The position numbers were made by a program, and so were the translations under genes. From positions 124,001 to 188,000 of the forward strand of contig NZ_RCYU01000003.1 of NCBI RefSeq assembly GCF_004166885.1: a stretch of DNA of 64,000 bases, given 5' to 3'. How positions within the stretch are numbered: position 1 is the first letter of the stretch; each line of letters opens with the position of its first letter. Shown here one piece after another: positions 21,745 to 29,465 of the stretch. Under the pieces are notes generated by a model. The model searched no databases, was not told the DNA's origin, and saw only the letters and a list, made by a program, of their open reading frames with translations. The stretch is from Streptococcus sp. bf_0095 (lineage in GTDB: Bacteria > Bacillota > Bacilli > Lactobacillales > Streptococcaceae).

Positions 21745-24183
21745 ATGAAACAAGTAGAAGTAGCAAGTACAAGCATTAAAACAGAATATTTTGGAAGCCT
21801 CACTGAACGCATGAATAAGTATCGTGAAGATGTCTTAAATAAGAAGCCTTACATCGATGCTGAACGTGCTGTTCTTGCAACTAAGGCATATGATCGTTAT
21901 AAGGAACAACCAAATGTTCTTAAACGTGCCTATATGTTGAAAGAGATTCTTGAAAATATGACAATCTACATTGAGGATGAATCCATGATTGCTGGAAACC
22001 AAGCATCCTCTAATAAAGATGCTCCGATTTTCCCAGAATATACTTTAGAGTTCGTTCTGAAGGAATTGGATCTTTTTGAAAAGCGGGATGGTGATGTCTT
22101 CTATATTACGGAAGAAACGAAAGAACAGCTCCGTAGTATCGCACCGTTCTGGGAAAATAATAACTTACGTGCAAGAGCTGGCGCTCTTCTACCTGAAGAA
22201 GTATCTGTCTATATGGAAACAGGATTCTTCGGTATGGAAGGGAAGATGAATTCAGGAGATGCCCACTTAGCAGTCAATTATCAAAAATTATTGCAATATG
22301 GCTTGAAAGGTTTTGAAGAAAGAGCTCGCCAAGCTAAAGCAGCCCTAGATCTAACGGATCCAGCTAGCATTGATAAGTACCATTTTTACGATTCAATCTT
22401 TATCGTAGTTGATGCTGTTAAGACCTATGCTCAACGATTTGTGGAACTTGCTAAACAACTTGCTGAAACAGCAACTCCTGAACGTAAGAAGGAATTGCTT
22501 GAAATTGCAGAGATTTGCTCGAAAGTTCCATACGAGCCTGCAAGTACATTTGCAGAGGCTGTTCAGTCTGTTTGGTTTATCCAATGTATTCTTCAGATTG
22601 AATCAAATGGACACTCACTTTCATATGGCCGTTTTGACCAATATATGTATCCATACGTTAAAGCTGATTTGGAAAGTGGACGGGAAACTGAAGAGAGTAT
22701 TGTTGAACGCTTGACTAACCTTTGGATTAAGACTATTACAATTAACAAAGTACGTAGTCAAGCACATACCTTCTCATCTGCAGGTAGTCCGCTTTATCAA
22801 AACGTTACGATTGGTGGTCAAACACGTGATAAGAAAGATGCCGTCAATCCATTGTCTTATTTGGTGTTGAAGTCAGTTGCTCAAACTCACCTTCCTCAAC
22901 CAAACTTAACTGTTCGTTATCATGCTGGTCTGGATGCCCGCTTCATGAACGAATGTATTGAAGTTATGAAGCTCGGATTTGGTATGCCTGCTTTCAATAA
23001 TGATGAGATTATTATTCCATCCTTTATTTCAAAAGGTGTTCTTGAAGAAGATGCTTATGATTACAGTGCAATTGGTTGTGTAGAAACAGCTGTTCCAGGT
23101 AAATGGGGATATCGCTGTACAGGTATGAGTTATATGAACTTCCCTAAAGTTTTGCTCATTACGATGAATGACGGAATCGATCCTGCTTCTGGCAAGCGCT
23201 TTGCACCAAGCTTTGGTCATTTTAAAGACATGAAGAGCTTCGATGAATTGCAAACTGCTTGGGACAAGACTTTGCGCCACTTAACCCGCATGAGTGTGAT
23301 CGTAGAAAACTCTATCGACCTATCTCTTGAAAGAGAAGTGCCAGATATCCTCTGTTCAGCTTTGACAGATGACTGTATTGGACGTGGAAAACACCTAAAA
23401 GAAGGTGGAGCTGTCTACGATTATATTTCTGGTTTACAAGTGGGTATTGCAAACTTATCCGATTCACTTGCAGCAATCAAGAAACTGGTATTCGAAGAAG
23501 GACGCTTAACGCCACAAGAGCTATGGCATGCTCTGGAAACCGATTACGAGGGCGAACGTGGAAAAGAAATCCAAGAGATGCTTATCCATGATGCACCGAA
23601 GTATGGAAACGATGATGACTATGCGGACAGCTTAGTTCGAGAAGCATACGATATTTATGTGGATGAAATTGCTAAATATCCAAATACTCGATATGGACGT
23701 GGGCCAATCGGAGGAATTCGTTACTCAGGTACATCTTCTATTTCAGCCAATGTAGGACAAGGTCGTGGAACATTAGCCACTCCGGACGGTCGTAATGCCG
23801 GGACTCCACTTGCAGAAGGATGCTCTCCATCCCACAATATGGACCAACATGGCCCAACATCTGTTCTAAAATCTGTCTCTAAATTGCCAACAGATGAAAT
23901 TGTTGGTGGTGTTTTACTGAACCAAAAAGTAAACCCACAAACTTTATCCAAAGAAGAAGATAAATTAAAACTTATTGCTTTACTCCGTACGTTCTTTAAT
24001 CGTCTACATGGATACCATATTCAATACAATGTGGTTTCTAGAGAAACGTTGTTAGATGCTCAAAAACATCCGGAAAAACACCGTGACTTAATTGTACGTG
24101 TTGCTGGCTACTCAGCCTTCTTCAATGTACTATCAAGAGCAACACAAGATGATATTATTGGACGGACAGAGCATACTCTATAG
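21745..24183 (+). CDS. pflF: Glycyl radical enzyme, PflF/PflD-like; probably not a pyruvate formate-lyase
   Basis: An 812-residue oxygen-sensitive radical enzyme. The glycyl radical site RVAGYSA places Gly near residue 788, and the active-site Cys is near 445 in AIGCVETAVPG. True pyruvate formate-lyase has two adjacent Cys at this place; here it is a single Cys followed by Val-Glu, as in glycerol/diol dehydratases and choline lyase. The common annotation formate acetyltransferase may therefore be wrong. Its neighbours are an aldolase, glycerol dehydrogenase and PTS, and the activase is at 16841. The E. coli pflD/pflF loci have similar partners. The substrate remains unknown. Confidence 0.9.
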   Translation: MKQVEVASTSIKTEYFGSLTERMNKYREDVLNKKPYIDAERAVLATKAYDRYKEQPNVLKRAYMLKEILENMTIYIEDESMIAGNQASSNKDAPIFPEYTLEFVLKELDLFEKRDGDVFYITEETKEQLRSIAPFWENNNLRARAGALLPEEVSVYMETGFFGMEGKMNSGDAHLAVNYQKLLQYGLKGFEERARQAKAALDLTDPASIDKYHFYDSIFIVVDAVKTYAQRFVELAKQLAETATPERKKELLEIAEICSKVPYEPASTFAEAVQSVWFIQCILQIESNGHSLSYGRFDQYMYPYVKADLESGRETEESIVERLTNLWIKTITINKVRSQAHTFSSAGSPLYQNVTIGGQTRDKKDAVNPLSYLVLKSVAQTHLPQPNLTVRYHAGLDARFMNECIEVMKLGFGMPAFNNDEIIIPSFISKGVLEEDAYDYSAIGCVETAVPGKWGYRCTGMSYMNFPKVLLITMNDGIDPASGKRFAPSFGHFKDMKSFDELQTAWDKTLRHLTRMSVIVENSIDLSLEREVPDILCSALTDDCIGRGKHLKEGGAVYDYISGLQVGIANLSDSLAAIKKLVFEEGRLTPQELWHALETDYEGERGKEIQEMLIHDAPKYGNDDDYADSLVREAYDIYVDEIAKYPNTRYGRGPIGGIRYSGTSSISANVGQGRGTLATPDGRNAGTPLAEGCSPSHNMDQHGPTSVLKSVSKLPTDEIVGGVLLNQKVNPQTLSKEEDKLKLIALLRTFFNRLHGYHIQYNVVSRETLLDAQKHPEKHRDLIVRVAGYSAFFNVLSRATQDDIIGRTEHTL

Positions 24184-24198
24184 TAAAGAGGTATGTAT

Positions 24199-24867
24199 AT
24201 GGAATTTATGCTTGATACTTTAAATTTAGATGAGATAAAAAAGTGGGCACGAGTGTTACCCCTTGCTGGGGTAACTTCGAACCCAACAATTGCTAAAAAA
24301 GAAGGGAACATTGATTTTTTTGATCGTATCCATAAGGTGCGGGAAATCATCGGAGGATCTCCTTCCATCCATGTTCAAGTTGTCGCAAAAGATTATGAAG
24401 GAATTTTAAAAGATGCGGCCGAAATTCGAGAACAATGCGATGAAAATACCTATATTAAAGTTCCAGTAACACCTGAAGGACTTGCTGCAATTAAAGTGTT
24501 AAAAGCAGAGGGTTACAAAATTACTGCAACAGCAATCTATACTGTTTTTCAAGGACTGTTAGCTATTGAAGCAGGAGCCGACTATTTAGCACCTTATTAC
24601 AATCGTATGGAAAACTTAAACATTGATTCAGCTCAGGTTATTTCTCAGTTAGCGAGTGCCATAGAGCGTAATCATTCATCAAGCAAAATTCTAGCAGCTT
24701 CCTTTAAAAATGTGGCTCAAGTTAATCGAGCATTTAAAGAAGGAACACAAGCAATTACGGCAGGGGCAGATGTCTTTGAAGCAGCTTTTGGAATGCCTTC
24801 TATTCCAAAAGCAGTAGATGACTTCGAGGCAGATTGGTCAGCTGTTCATCATAAGAATACAATTTGA
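24199..24867 (+). CDS. talC: Fructose-6-phosphate aldolase-like protein (TalC/FSA family)
   Basis: A 222-residue TIM-barrel aldolase. The start MEFMLDT at 24199 is 7 bases after AGAGGT and aligns with the start of E. coli FsaA; the ATG at 24193 touches the ribosome site. The Schiff-base Lys is in [21 protein letters not shown]. The segment APYYNR has Tyr where transaldolases have Phe, a known marker of fructose-6-phosphate aldolase. It would split fructose 6-phosphate to dihydroxyacetone and glyceraldehyde 3-phosphate, or run in reverse, fitting the adjacent dehydrogenase. Confidence 0.88.
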   Translation: MEFMLDTLNLDEIKKWARVLPLAGVTSNPTIAKKEGNIDFFDRIHKVREIIGGSPSIHVQVVAKDYEGILKDAAEIREQCDENTYIKVPVTPEGLAAIKVLKAEGYKITATAIYTVFQGLLAIEAGADYLAPYYNRMENLNIDSAQVISQLASAIERNHSSSKILAASFKNVAQVNRAFKEGTQAITAGADVFEAAFGMPSIPKAVDDFEADWSAVHHKNTI

Positions 24868-24881
24868 TAAAGGAGGAGTGT

Positions 24882-25973
24882 ATGAGAAATTTTGCCAGCC
24901 CATCCCGTTACATTCAAGGTGAAAATGCTTTATTTGAAAATGCAAAACCTATTTTAGAACTGGGGAGTCATCCCGTTTTACTCTGTGATTCAGTAGTCTA
25001 TGATATCGTAGGGGAACGTTTTGAAAAGTATCTCCTTCGGTATGGCTTTACAGTCTTGCCAGTGTTCTTCAACGGTGAAGCTTCTGATAATGAAATCAAT
25101 CGTGTGGTCAGTCTGGCAGAAGAAAATGGCTGTGACTTAGTCATCGGACTTGGTGGAGGAAAGACCATCGACAGTGCAAAAGCCATTGCTGATCTTTTAA
25201 AATCACCAGTTGTCATTGCTCCGACTATTGCATCTACAGATGCTCCGGTTTCAGCCTTGTCTGTTATTTATACGGATGAAGGTGCCTTTGCTCGCTATAT
25301 CTTCTATTCTAAAAACCCAGAATTGGTCTTGGTAGATAGTAAAGTCATCTCTCAAGCACCAAAACGTTTGCTTGCTTCTGGTATCGCAGATGGACTAGCT
25401 ACTTGGGTCGAAGCGCGTGCGGTAATGCAAGCCAACGGAAAAACCATGCTAGGCAAACACCAAACTCTAGCTGGTGTGGCGATTGCGCAACGTTGTGAAG
25501 AAATCTTATTTGCTGATGGTCTCCAAGCCGTGGCTGCTTGTGAAGCTAAAGTGGTGACGCCTGCATTAGAAAACATCATCGAAGCCAATACCCTTCTCAG
25601 TGGGATTGGGTTTGAAAGTGGTGGCTTGGCAGCAGCTCATGCCATCCATAATGGCTTTACGGCCCTTACTGGGGATATCCACCATTTGACTCACGGTGAA
25701 AAAGTAGCCTATGGAACCTTGGTTCAATTGTTCTTGGAAAACCGTCCAAAAGAAGAATTGAACAAATACATTCATTTCTATCAACAAATTGGCATGCCAA
25801 CGACTCTGAAAGAAATGCATCTTGAAAATGCAAGCTACGAAGATCTTCTCAAGGTTGGCCAACAAGCAACCATTGAAGGAGAAACCATTCACCAAATGCC
25901 ATTCAAGGTACAAGCATCTGATATTGCTCAAGCGATTGTAGCAGTAGATGCTTATGTCAAGTCCTTAGGCTAA
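24882..25973 (+). CDS. gldA: Glycerol dehydrogenase
   Basis: A 363-residue iron-type (zinc-dependent) alcohol dehydrogenase that interconverts glycerol and dihydroxyacetone with NAD. The start at 24882 follows AAGGAGG by 5 bases. The NAD-binding GLGGGKTIDSAKAIAD is near 89-104, and metal ligands are ASGIADGLATW (Asp), AAHAIHNGF (His) and LTHGEKVAYG (His). With the upstream aldolase it forms a dihydroxyacetone branch. It is the last gene of the locus and ends in a strong terminator. Confidence 0.95.
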   Translation: MRNFASPSRYIQGENALFENAKPILELGSHPVLLCDSVVYDIVGERFEKYLLRYGFTVLPVFFNGEASDNEINRVVSLAEENGCDLVIGLGGGKTIDSAKAIADLLKSPVVIAPTIASTDAPVSALSVIYTDEGAFARYIFYSKNPELVLVDSKVISQAPKRLLASGIADGLATWVEARAVMQANGKTMLGKHQTLAGVAIAQRCEEILFADGLQAVAACEAKVVTPALENIIEANTLLSGIGFESGGLAAAHAIHNGFTALTGDIHHLTHGEKVAYGTLVQLFLENRPKEELNKYIHFYQQIGMPTTLKEMHLENASYEDLLKVGQQATIEGETIHQMPFKVQASDIAQAIVAVDAYVKSLG

Positions 25974-25987
25974 TCAAAGAAATACAG

Positions 25988-26017
25988 AAACCATCGCCTG
26001 TTGGCGATGGTTTTTTT
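25988..26017 (+). terminator. Terminator of the talC-gldA transcript
   Basis: Eleven-base-pair stem AAACCATCGCC/GGCGATGGTTT with a 4-base loop and seven T residues. Confidence 0.92.
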
Positions 26018-26184
26018 GATGGTTGTTCGTTTTCGTTTAATTTGGAGATGTATACTTCTGAATTAAGAGATTCTCCACCCACATAGCTGAAAAATGCAAC
26101 CATATAGAAAAAAGAAAAGGCAAAGGCTCCAATCTTTGATAGACTCAGGAGGTAGCGTTACAAATACAAATTGGAGGAAATGAA

Positions 26185-26325
26185 ATGACAGAATGTAGTC
26201 AAAAAGAATTGGCACAGATTGTAGGAGGAGGAGGTTCTCGCCCAAATGTGGTTCAAGGTCAGTCAGATAAGATTGAGATTGGACGTCCTGGATTTGTGAA
26301 GCGACCACCGCTCGCTCGTATTTAA
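26185..26325 (+). CDS. 46-residue double-glycine leader peptide, candidate bacteriocin or signal peptide
   Basis: The ATG at 26185 is 7 bases after TTGGAGGA. The peptide begins MTECSQKELAQIVGG, which looks like a double-glycine leader (polar start, E-L-x-x-I-V-G-G) of the type removed by ComA/BlpA-class peptidase transporters. The remainder (GGSRPNVVQG, then KRPPLARI) is about 30 residues and basic near its end. The gene is followed 94 bases later by a CPBP membrane protease, a common bacteriocin self-immunity type. It does not match a bacteriocin that I know; it could also be a pheromone or a decayed gene. Confidence 0.55.
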   Translation: MTECSQKELAQIVGGGGSRPNVVQGQSDKIEIGRPGFVKRPPLARI

Positions 26326-26419
26326 GACATGATAGAGTTCTAGGATGAAGTGTTCTGAGAGTTAGATCTTAAGGCAGATTGGAACTCGGTAGAAAGGATT
26401 AAATGAAAGGGTAAATGCA

Positions 26420-27094
26420 ATGAGTAAGACAGACAGATTGTTTCAACTAGCGACAATTGGAATTCTCTGCATCAATTTTGCGCTTTTTAACGTGGGACTC
26501 CCAACGGATTTAGTGGGCCACCTATCGGATGATTCTTATTATGGCTTGCTCCTCTTGTTGATAGGATTGATTGGGGGGGTAGCCGTTACACTCTTGGTAA
26601 AGAGTCGTCGCTGGGACTTGTACGGGAAATTCACCTTTAAAGCTTCCTATTTGGCGGTGTTTGTGCTTGTTTTTCTTGCTCACTTTTTATGGGATATGTT
26701 TTCTGCAGCGGTATTTCCGCCCACTAAGAATTCCATAGCCCTTGCAGAAATATCTAGTGATTTGTCAGGCTGGGCCTTGGTGTTGATACGCTATGTCTAT
26801 GCCTGCTTGCTGGCTCCCATTGTGGAAGAGCTAGTTTTTCGTGATTTGGTCATGACGGCTTTGGCACCTTATCAGAAGTATAAGCTGGATATGCTTGTTT
26901 CGGCCTCCTTGTTCAGCCTCTCGCATGTCTGGCAGCATGGCTGGGATTTGCCAAGCTTTATCGTCTACTTGGTACCGGGCCTGCTATTTTGTGCGGTCTT
27001 GCGTTATACCAAATCGATTTACTGGGCTATCCTTCAGCATGCCTCTTGGAATAGCTTCCTTACCCTCTTATCCCTCCTGGTCAGTGGGATTTAA
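26420..27094 (+). CDS. CPBP-family intramembrane metalloprotease, possible bacteriocin immunity
   Basis: A 224-residue membrane protein with about six hydrophobic segments. The CPBP (Abi/CAAX-protease-like) motifs are present: EELVFRDLVM near 137 (Glu-Glu...Arg), SLFSLSHVWQH near 167 and LQHASWNS near 210. Members of this family give self-immunity next to many class II bacteriocin genes. Its place right after the 46-residue peptide supports that reading. Membrane protease action on another substrate is the alternative. The start MSKTDRLFQ follows GAAAGGGTA. Confidence 0.8.
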   Translation: MSKTDRLFQLATIGILCINFALFNVGLPTDLVGHLSDDSYYGLLLLLIGLIGGVAVTLLVKSRRWDLYGKFTFKASYLAVFVLVFLAHFLWDMFSAAVFPPTKNSIALAEISSDLSGWALVLIRYVYACLLAPIVEELVFRDLVMTALAPYQKYKLDMLVSASLFSLSHVWQHGWDLPSFIVYLVPGLLFCAVLRYTKSIYWAILQHASWNSFLTLLSLLVSGI

Positions 27095-27135
27095 GTAAGG
27101 GGAAGGAGTGGCAGGGGCCTTTATCCATCATCAAA

Positions 27136-27158
27136 GAAGCAGTCAAAACTGCTTTTTT
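27136..27158 (+). terminator. Terminator after the CPBP gene
   Basis: Stem AAGCAGT/ACTGCTT with a 4-base loop and T run. Confidence 0.85.
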
Positions 27159-27214
27159 GCATGCAGTCAAAACAACTATTTTTTCTAACTTTTGAAATAT
27201 TATACAGTTAAGCG

Positions 27215-27242
27215 TTTACATTTTTCCGTAAAGTGCTATAAT
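27215..27242 (+). promoter_or_regulatory. Promoter of the oligopeptide-binding protein gene
   Basis: TTTACA and a perfect TATAAT with a 16-base spacer, 40 bases before the start codon. Confidence 0.7.
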
Positions 27243-27281
27243 TTAATATGAAGAATAACATTTTATACAGAGGTGATCCAT

Positions 27282-29264
27282 ATGAAAAAAGGGAAGCTAC
27301 TCTTAGCCACCGGCGCTCTGCTTTTGTCTGTAAGCGCACTGGTAGCCTGCTCACAAGGAGGGAAATCTTCAAGTTCGGACAACCAGGTCTTTAGTTATGT
27401 ATATACGCAAGATCCGGATACTTTGGATTATTCACTCTCTAATAAACGGTCAACTTCAGAATTTACAGGTAATGCTGTGGATGGTTTGTTAGAAGTTGAC
27501 AAATACGGCAACTTAATCCCATCTCTTGCTAAGGATTGGACTGTTTCAAAAGATGGTCTGACCTATACCTATAAACTTCGTAAAGGGGTTAAATGGGTGA
27601 CCGCTGAAGGGGAAGAATTCGGAGAAGTTAAGGCCCAAGACTTTGTGACGGGGCTTCAGCACGCAGCGGACAAGAAATCTTCGGCCCTCTATCTCGTCCA
27701 ACAATCTATCAAAGGGTTGGATGATTATGTCTCAGGGAAAACCAAAGACTTCTCAACAGTTGGTATCAAAGCTGTCGATGACTATACGGTTCAATACACC
27801 TTGAACCAACCAGAAAGTTTCTGGAATTCAAAAACCACCATGGGCATTTTGATGCCAGTCAATAAAGAATTCTTAGATTCTAAGGGAGATGACTACGGTC
27901 AAGGTACGAACCCTTCTAGTATTCTTTATTGTGGTCCTTATTTGATTAAAGCTATCACCTCTAAATCTGTTGTGACGCTTGAAAAGAACCCAACCTATTG
28001 GGATGCTGATAATGTAAAAATTTCTAAGGTTAAGCTGACCTATTATGATGGACAAGATTCAGAATCTTTGATCCGTGGATTTGATAACGGAGACTATACC
28101 TTTGCCCGTGTCTTCCCAAATGGCTCTAACTATAAGAGTGTAGAGAAGAAACACAAAGATGACATTGTCTTCAGTGACCAAGGATCCTCTACTTATAACT
28201 TGTCTTTCAACATTGACCGTCAAGCTTATGAGATTACGACTAAAACTACAGATGCTCAAAAGAGCTCAACCAAGAAAGCAATCTTGAATAAAGACTTCCG
28301 TCAAGCCATTATGTTTGCCTTCAACCGCAAGGCCTATGTAGCGCAAGCCAATGGGGAAGCATCTGCAGACAAGGTCATCCGCAACACCTTCACTCCTCCA
28401 AACTTTGTTCAAATTGATGGCAAAGATTTCGGTGAGTCTGTAGAGAAAAACTTAGAAGAATATGGTGATGAATGGAAAGGTGTTTCTGTCGAAGATGGAA
28501 AAGATACCCTTTACAATCCAACCAAGGCCAAGGAAGAGTTTGCCAAGGCCAAAGAAGCTCTTCAAGGCCAAGGGGTAGAGTTCCCGATTCATTTGGACCT
28601 CCCTGTTTCATCCACCTATACAGAAGGAGTCAAGCAAGCTCAATCCTTTAAACAGTCGATCGAATCTACCCTAGGAGCAGAAAATGTCGTCATCGACTTG
28701 AATATGGTATCTGAGGACGATCTTAATCGAGTGACCTACTTTGCTGAAAATGCTTCTCAACAAGACTGGGATTTGAACAACAACTTGGGTTGGGGTCCAG
28801 ACTATACCGATCCATCTTCTTACCTAGATATCACAAACTCTAAGAATGGTGAAAATGCAAATTCTTACTTCGGATTTGATGCTGGTACTAATAACGCAGC
28901 TGCTAAAGAAGCTGGTTTTGATGAATACGATCAATTGATTGAAGATGCACATAATGAAACAAAAGATGTCAATGACCGCTATGAAAAATATGCTAAGGCT
29001 CAGGCTTGGTTGACTGATAGTGCCCTCTTAATCCCGATTCATTCAGATGGTGCCTCTCCAGGTGTTCGTAAGACAGTTCCATACACAGCTGCCTTTGCTT
29101 GGACAGGACACAAGGGTCAAACCTTCAACTACAAGTACTTGGAATTGCAAGACAAAGTTTTGACAACCAAGGAGTACGATGAAGCGCGTGAACAATGGAA
29201 GAAAGAAAAAGAAGAATCCAATAAGAAAGCTCAAAAAGAACTAGAAAGTCACGTAGAAGACTAG
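27282..29264 (+). CDS. Oligopeptide-binding lipoprotein (AliA/AliB/AmiA family)
   Basis: About 660 residues. The start MKKGKLLLATGA at 27282 follows GAGGTGA. The lipoprotein signal ends at SALVAC, so the mature protein is anchored by an acylated Cys near residue 23. SBP family 5 features include YVYTQDPDTLDYSLSN, LRKGVKWVTAEGE and NLGWGPDYTDPSSYLD. Such proteins deliver peptides to the Ami permease. No permease genes are next to it, so it is an orphan receptor that must share a transporter encoded elsewhere. In streptococci these receptors also take up peptide signals, relevant to the ComR-like regulator 6 kb away. Confidence 0.93.
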   Translation: MKKGKLLLATGALLLSVSALVACSQGGKSSSSDNQVFSYVYTQDPDTLDYSLSNKRSTSEFTGNAVDGLLEVDKYGNLIPSLAKDWTVSKDGLTYTYKLRKGVKWVTAEGEEFGEVKAQDFVTGLQHAADKKSSALYLVQQSIKGLDDYVSGKTKDFSTVGIKAVDDYTVQYTLNQPESFWNSKTTMGILMPVNKEFLDSKGDDYGQGTNPSSILYCGPYLIKAITSKSVVTLEKNPTYWDADNVKISKVKLTYYDGQDSESLIRGFDNGDYTFARVFPNGSNYKSVEKKHKDDIVFSDQGSSTYNLSFNIDRQAYEITTKTTDAQKSSTKKAILNKDFRQAIMFAFNRKAYVAQANGEASADKVIRNTFTPPNFVQIDGKDFGESVEKNLEEYGDEWKGVSVEDGKDTLYNPTKAKEEFAKAKEALQGQGVEFPIHLDLPVSSTYTEGVKQAQSFKQSIESTLGAENVVIDLNMVSEDDLNRVTYFAENASQQDWDLNNNLGWGPDYTDPSSYLDITNSKNGENANSYFGFDAGTNNAAAKEAGFDEYDQLIEDAHNETKDVNDRYEKYAKAQAWLTDSALLIPIHSDGASPGVRKTVPYTAAFAWTGHKGQTFNYKYLELQDKVLTTKEYDEAREQWKKEKEESNKKAQKELESHVED

Positions 29265-29296
29265 GAGTTTAAGAGCGATTGTATATTGAACAGGGA

Positions 29297-29395
29297 AGAG
29301 AGTGGGACAGAAATCGGTAATTCGTTAGAATTTGATTTCGTCGTCCCACCTCCGCAGACAATTGAGAGGCTAGGACTTTGTCCCAGCCTCTTTTT
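29297..29395 (+). repeat. Short form of the intergenic repeat element, with terminator
   Basis: Starts GAGAGTGGGACAGAAATCGG and ends with GAGGCTAGGAC...GTCCCAGCCTC plus T run, acting as terminator of the preceding gene. It is the element at 40327-40508 lacking about 83 internal bases. Confidence 0.8.
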
Positions 29396-29427
29396 GGTGG
29401 ATAGAACCTTTAAAAATCCCCTAAAAA

Positions 29428-29436
29428 TGGTATAAT
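29428..29436 (+). promoter_or_regulatory. leuS promoter (extended -10)
   Basis: TGGTATAAT gives an extended -10 box 30 bases before the leuS start. There is no T-box leader in the 70 bases available. Confidence 0.65.
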
Positions 29437-29465
29437 AGGAGCATCACGAAAATTGGAGAGACAGC

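Noticed and set aside
26159-26166. TACAAATA as a one-mismatch cin-box before the 46-residue peptide
   Set aside because: It is only 18 bases before the start codon, so transcription would begin inside the ribosome site.
26094-26183. A 29-residue basic ORF (MQPYRKKKRQRLQSL...) ending 1 base before the 46-residue peptide gene
   Set aside because: It has no ribosome binding site and its composition looks like chance AT/purine-rich sequence; the strong GGAGG sites inside it serve the next gene.
26063-26308. 81-residue minus-strand ORF over the 46-residue peptide
   Set aside because: No ribosome site; opposite the better-supported peptide gene.
27186-27210. CodY box upstream of the oligopeptide-binding gene
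   Set aside because: AACTTTTGAAATATT has about five mismatches to the 15-base consensus.
29265-29465. T-box riboswitch before leuS
   Set aside because: The space is taken by the repeat element and a promoter 30 bases from the start; no T-box sequence.
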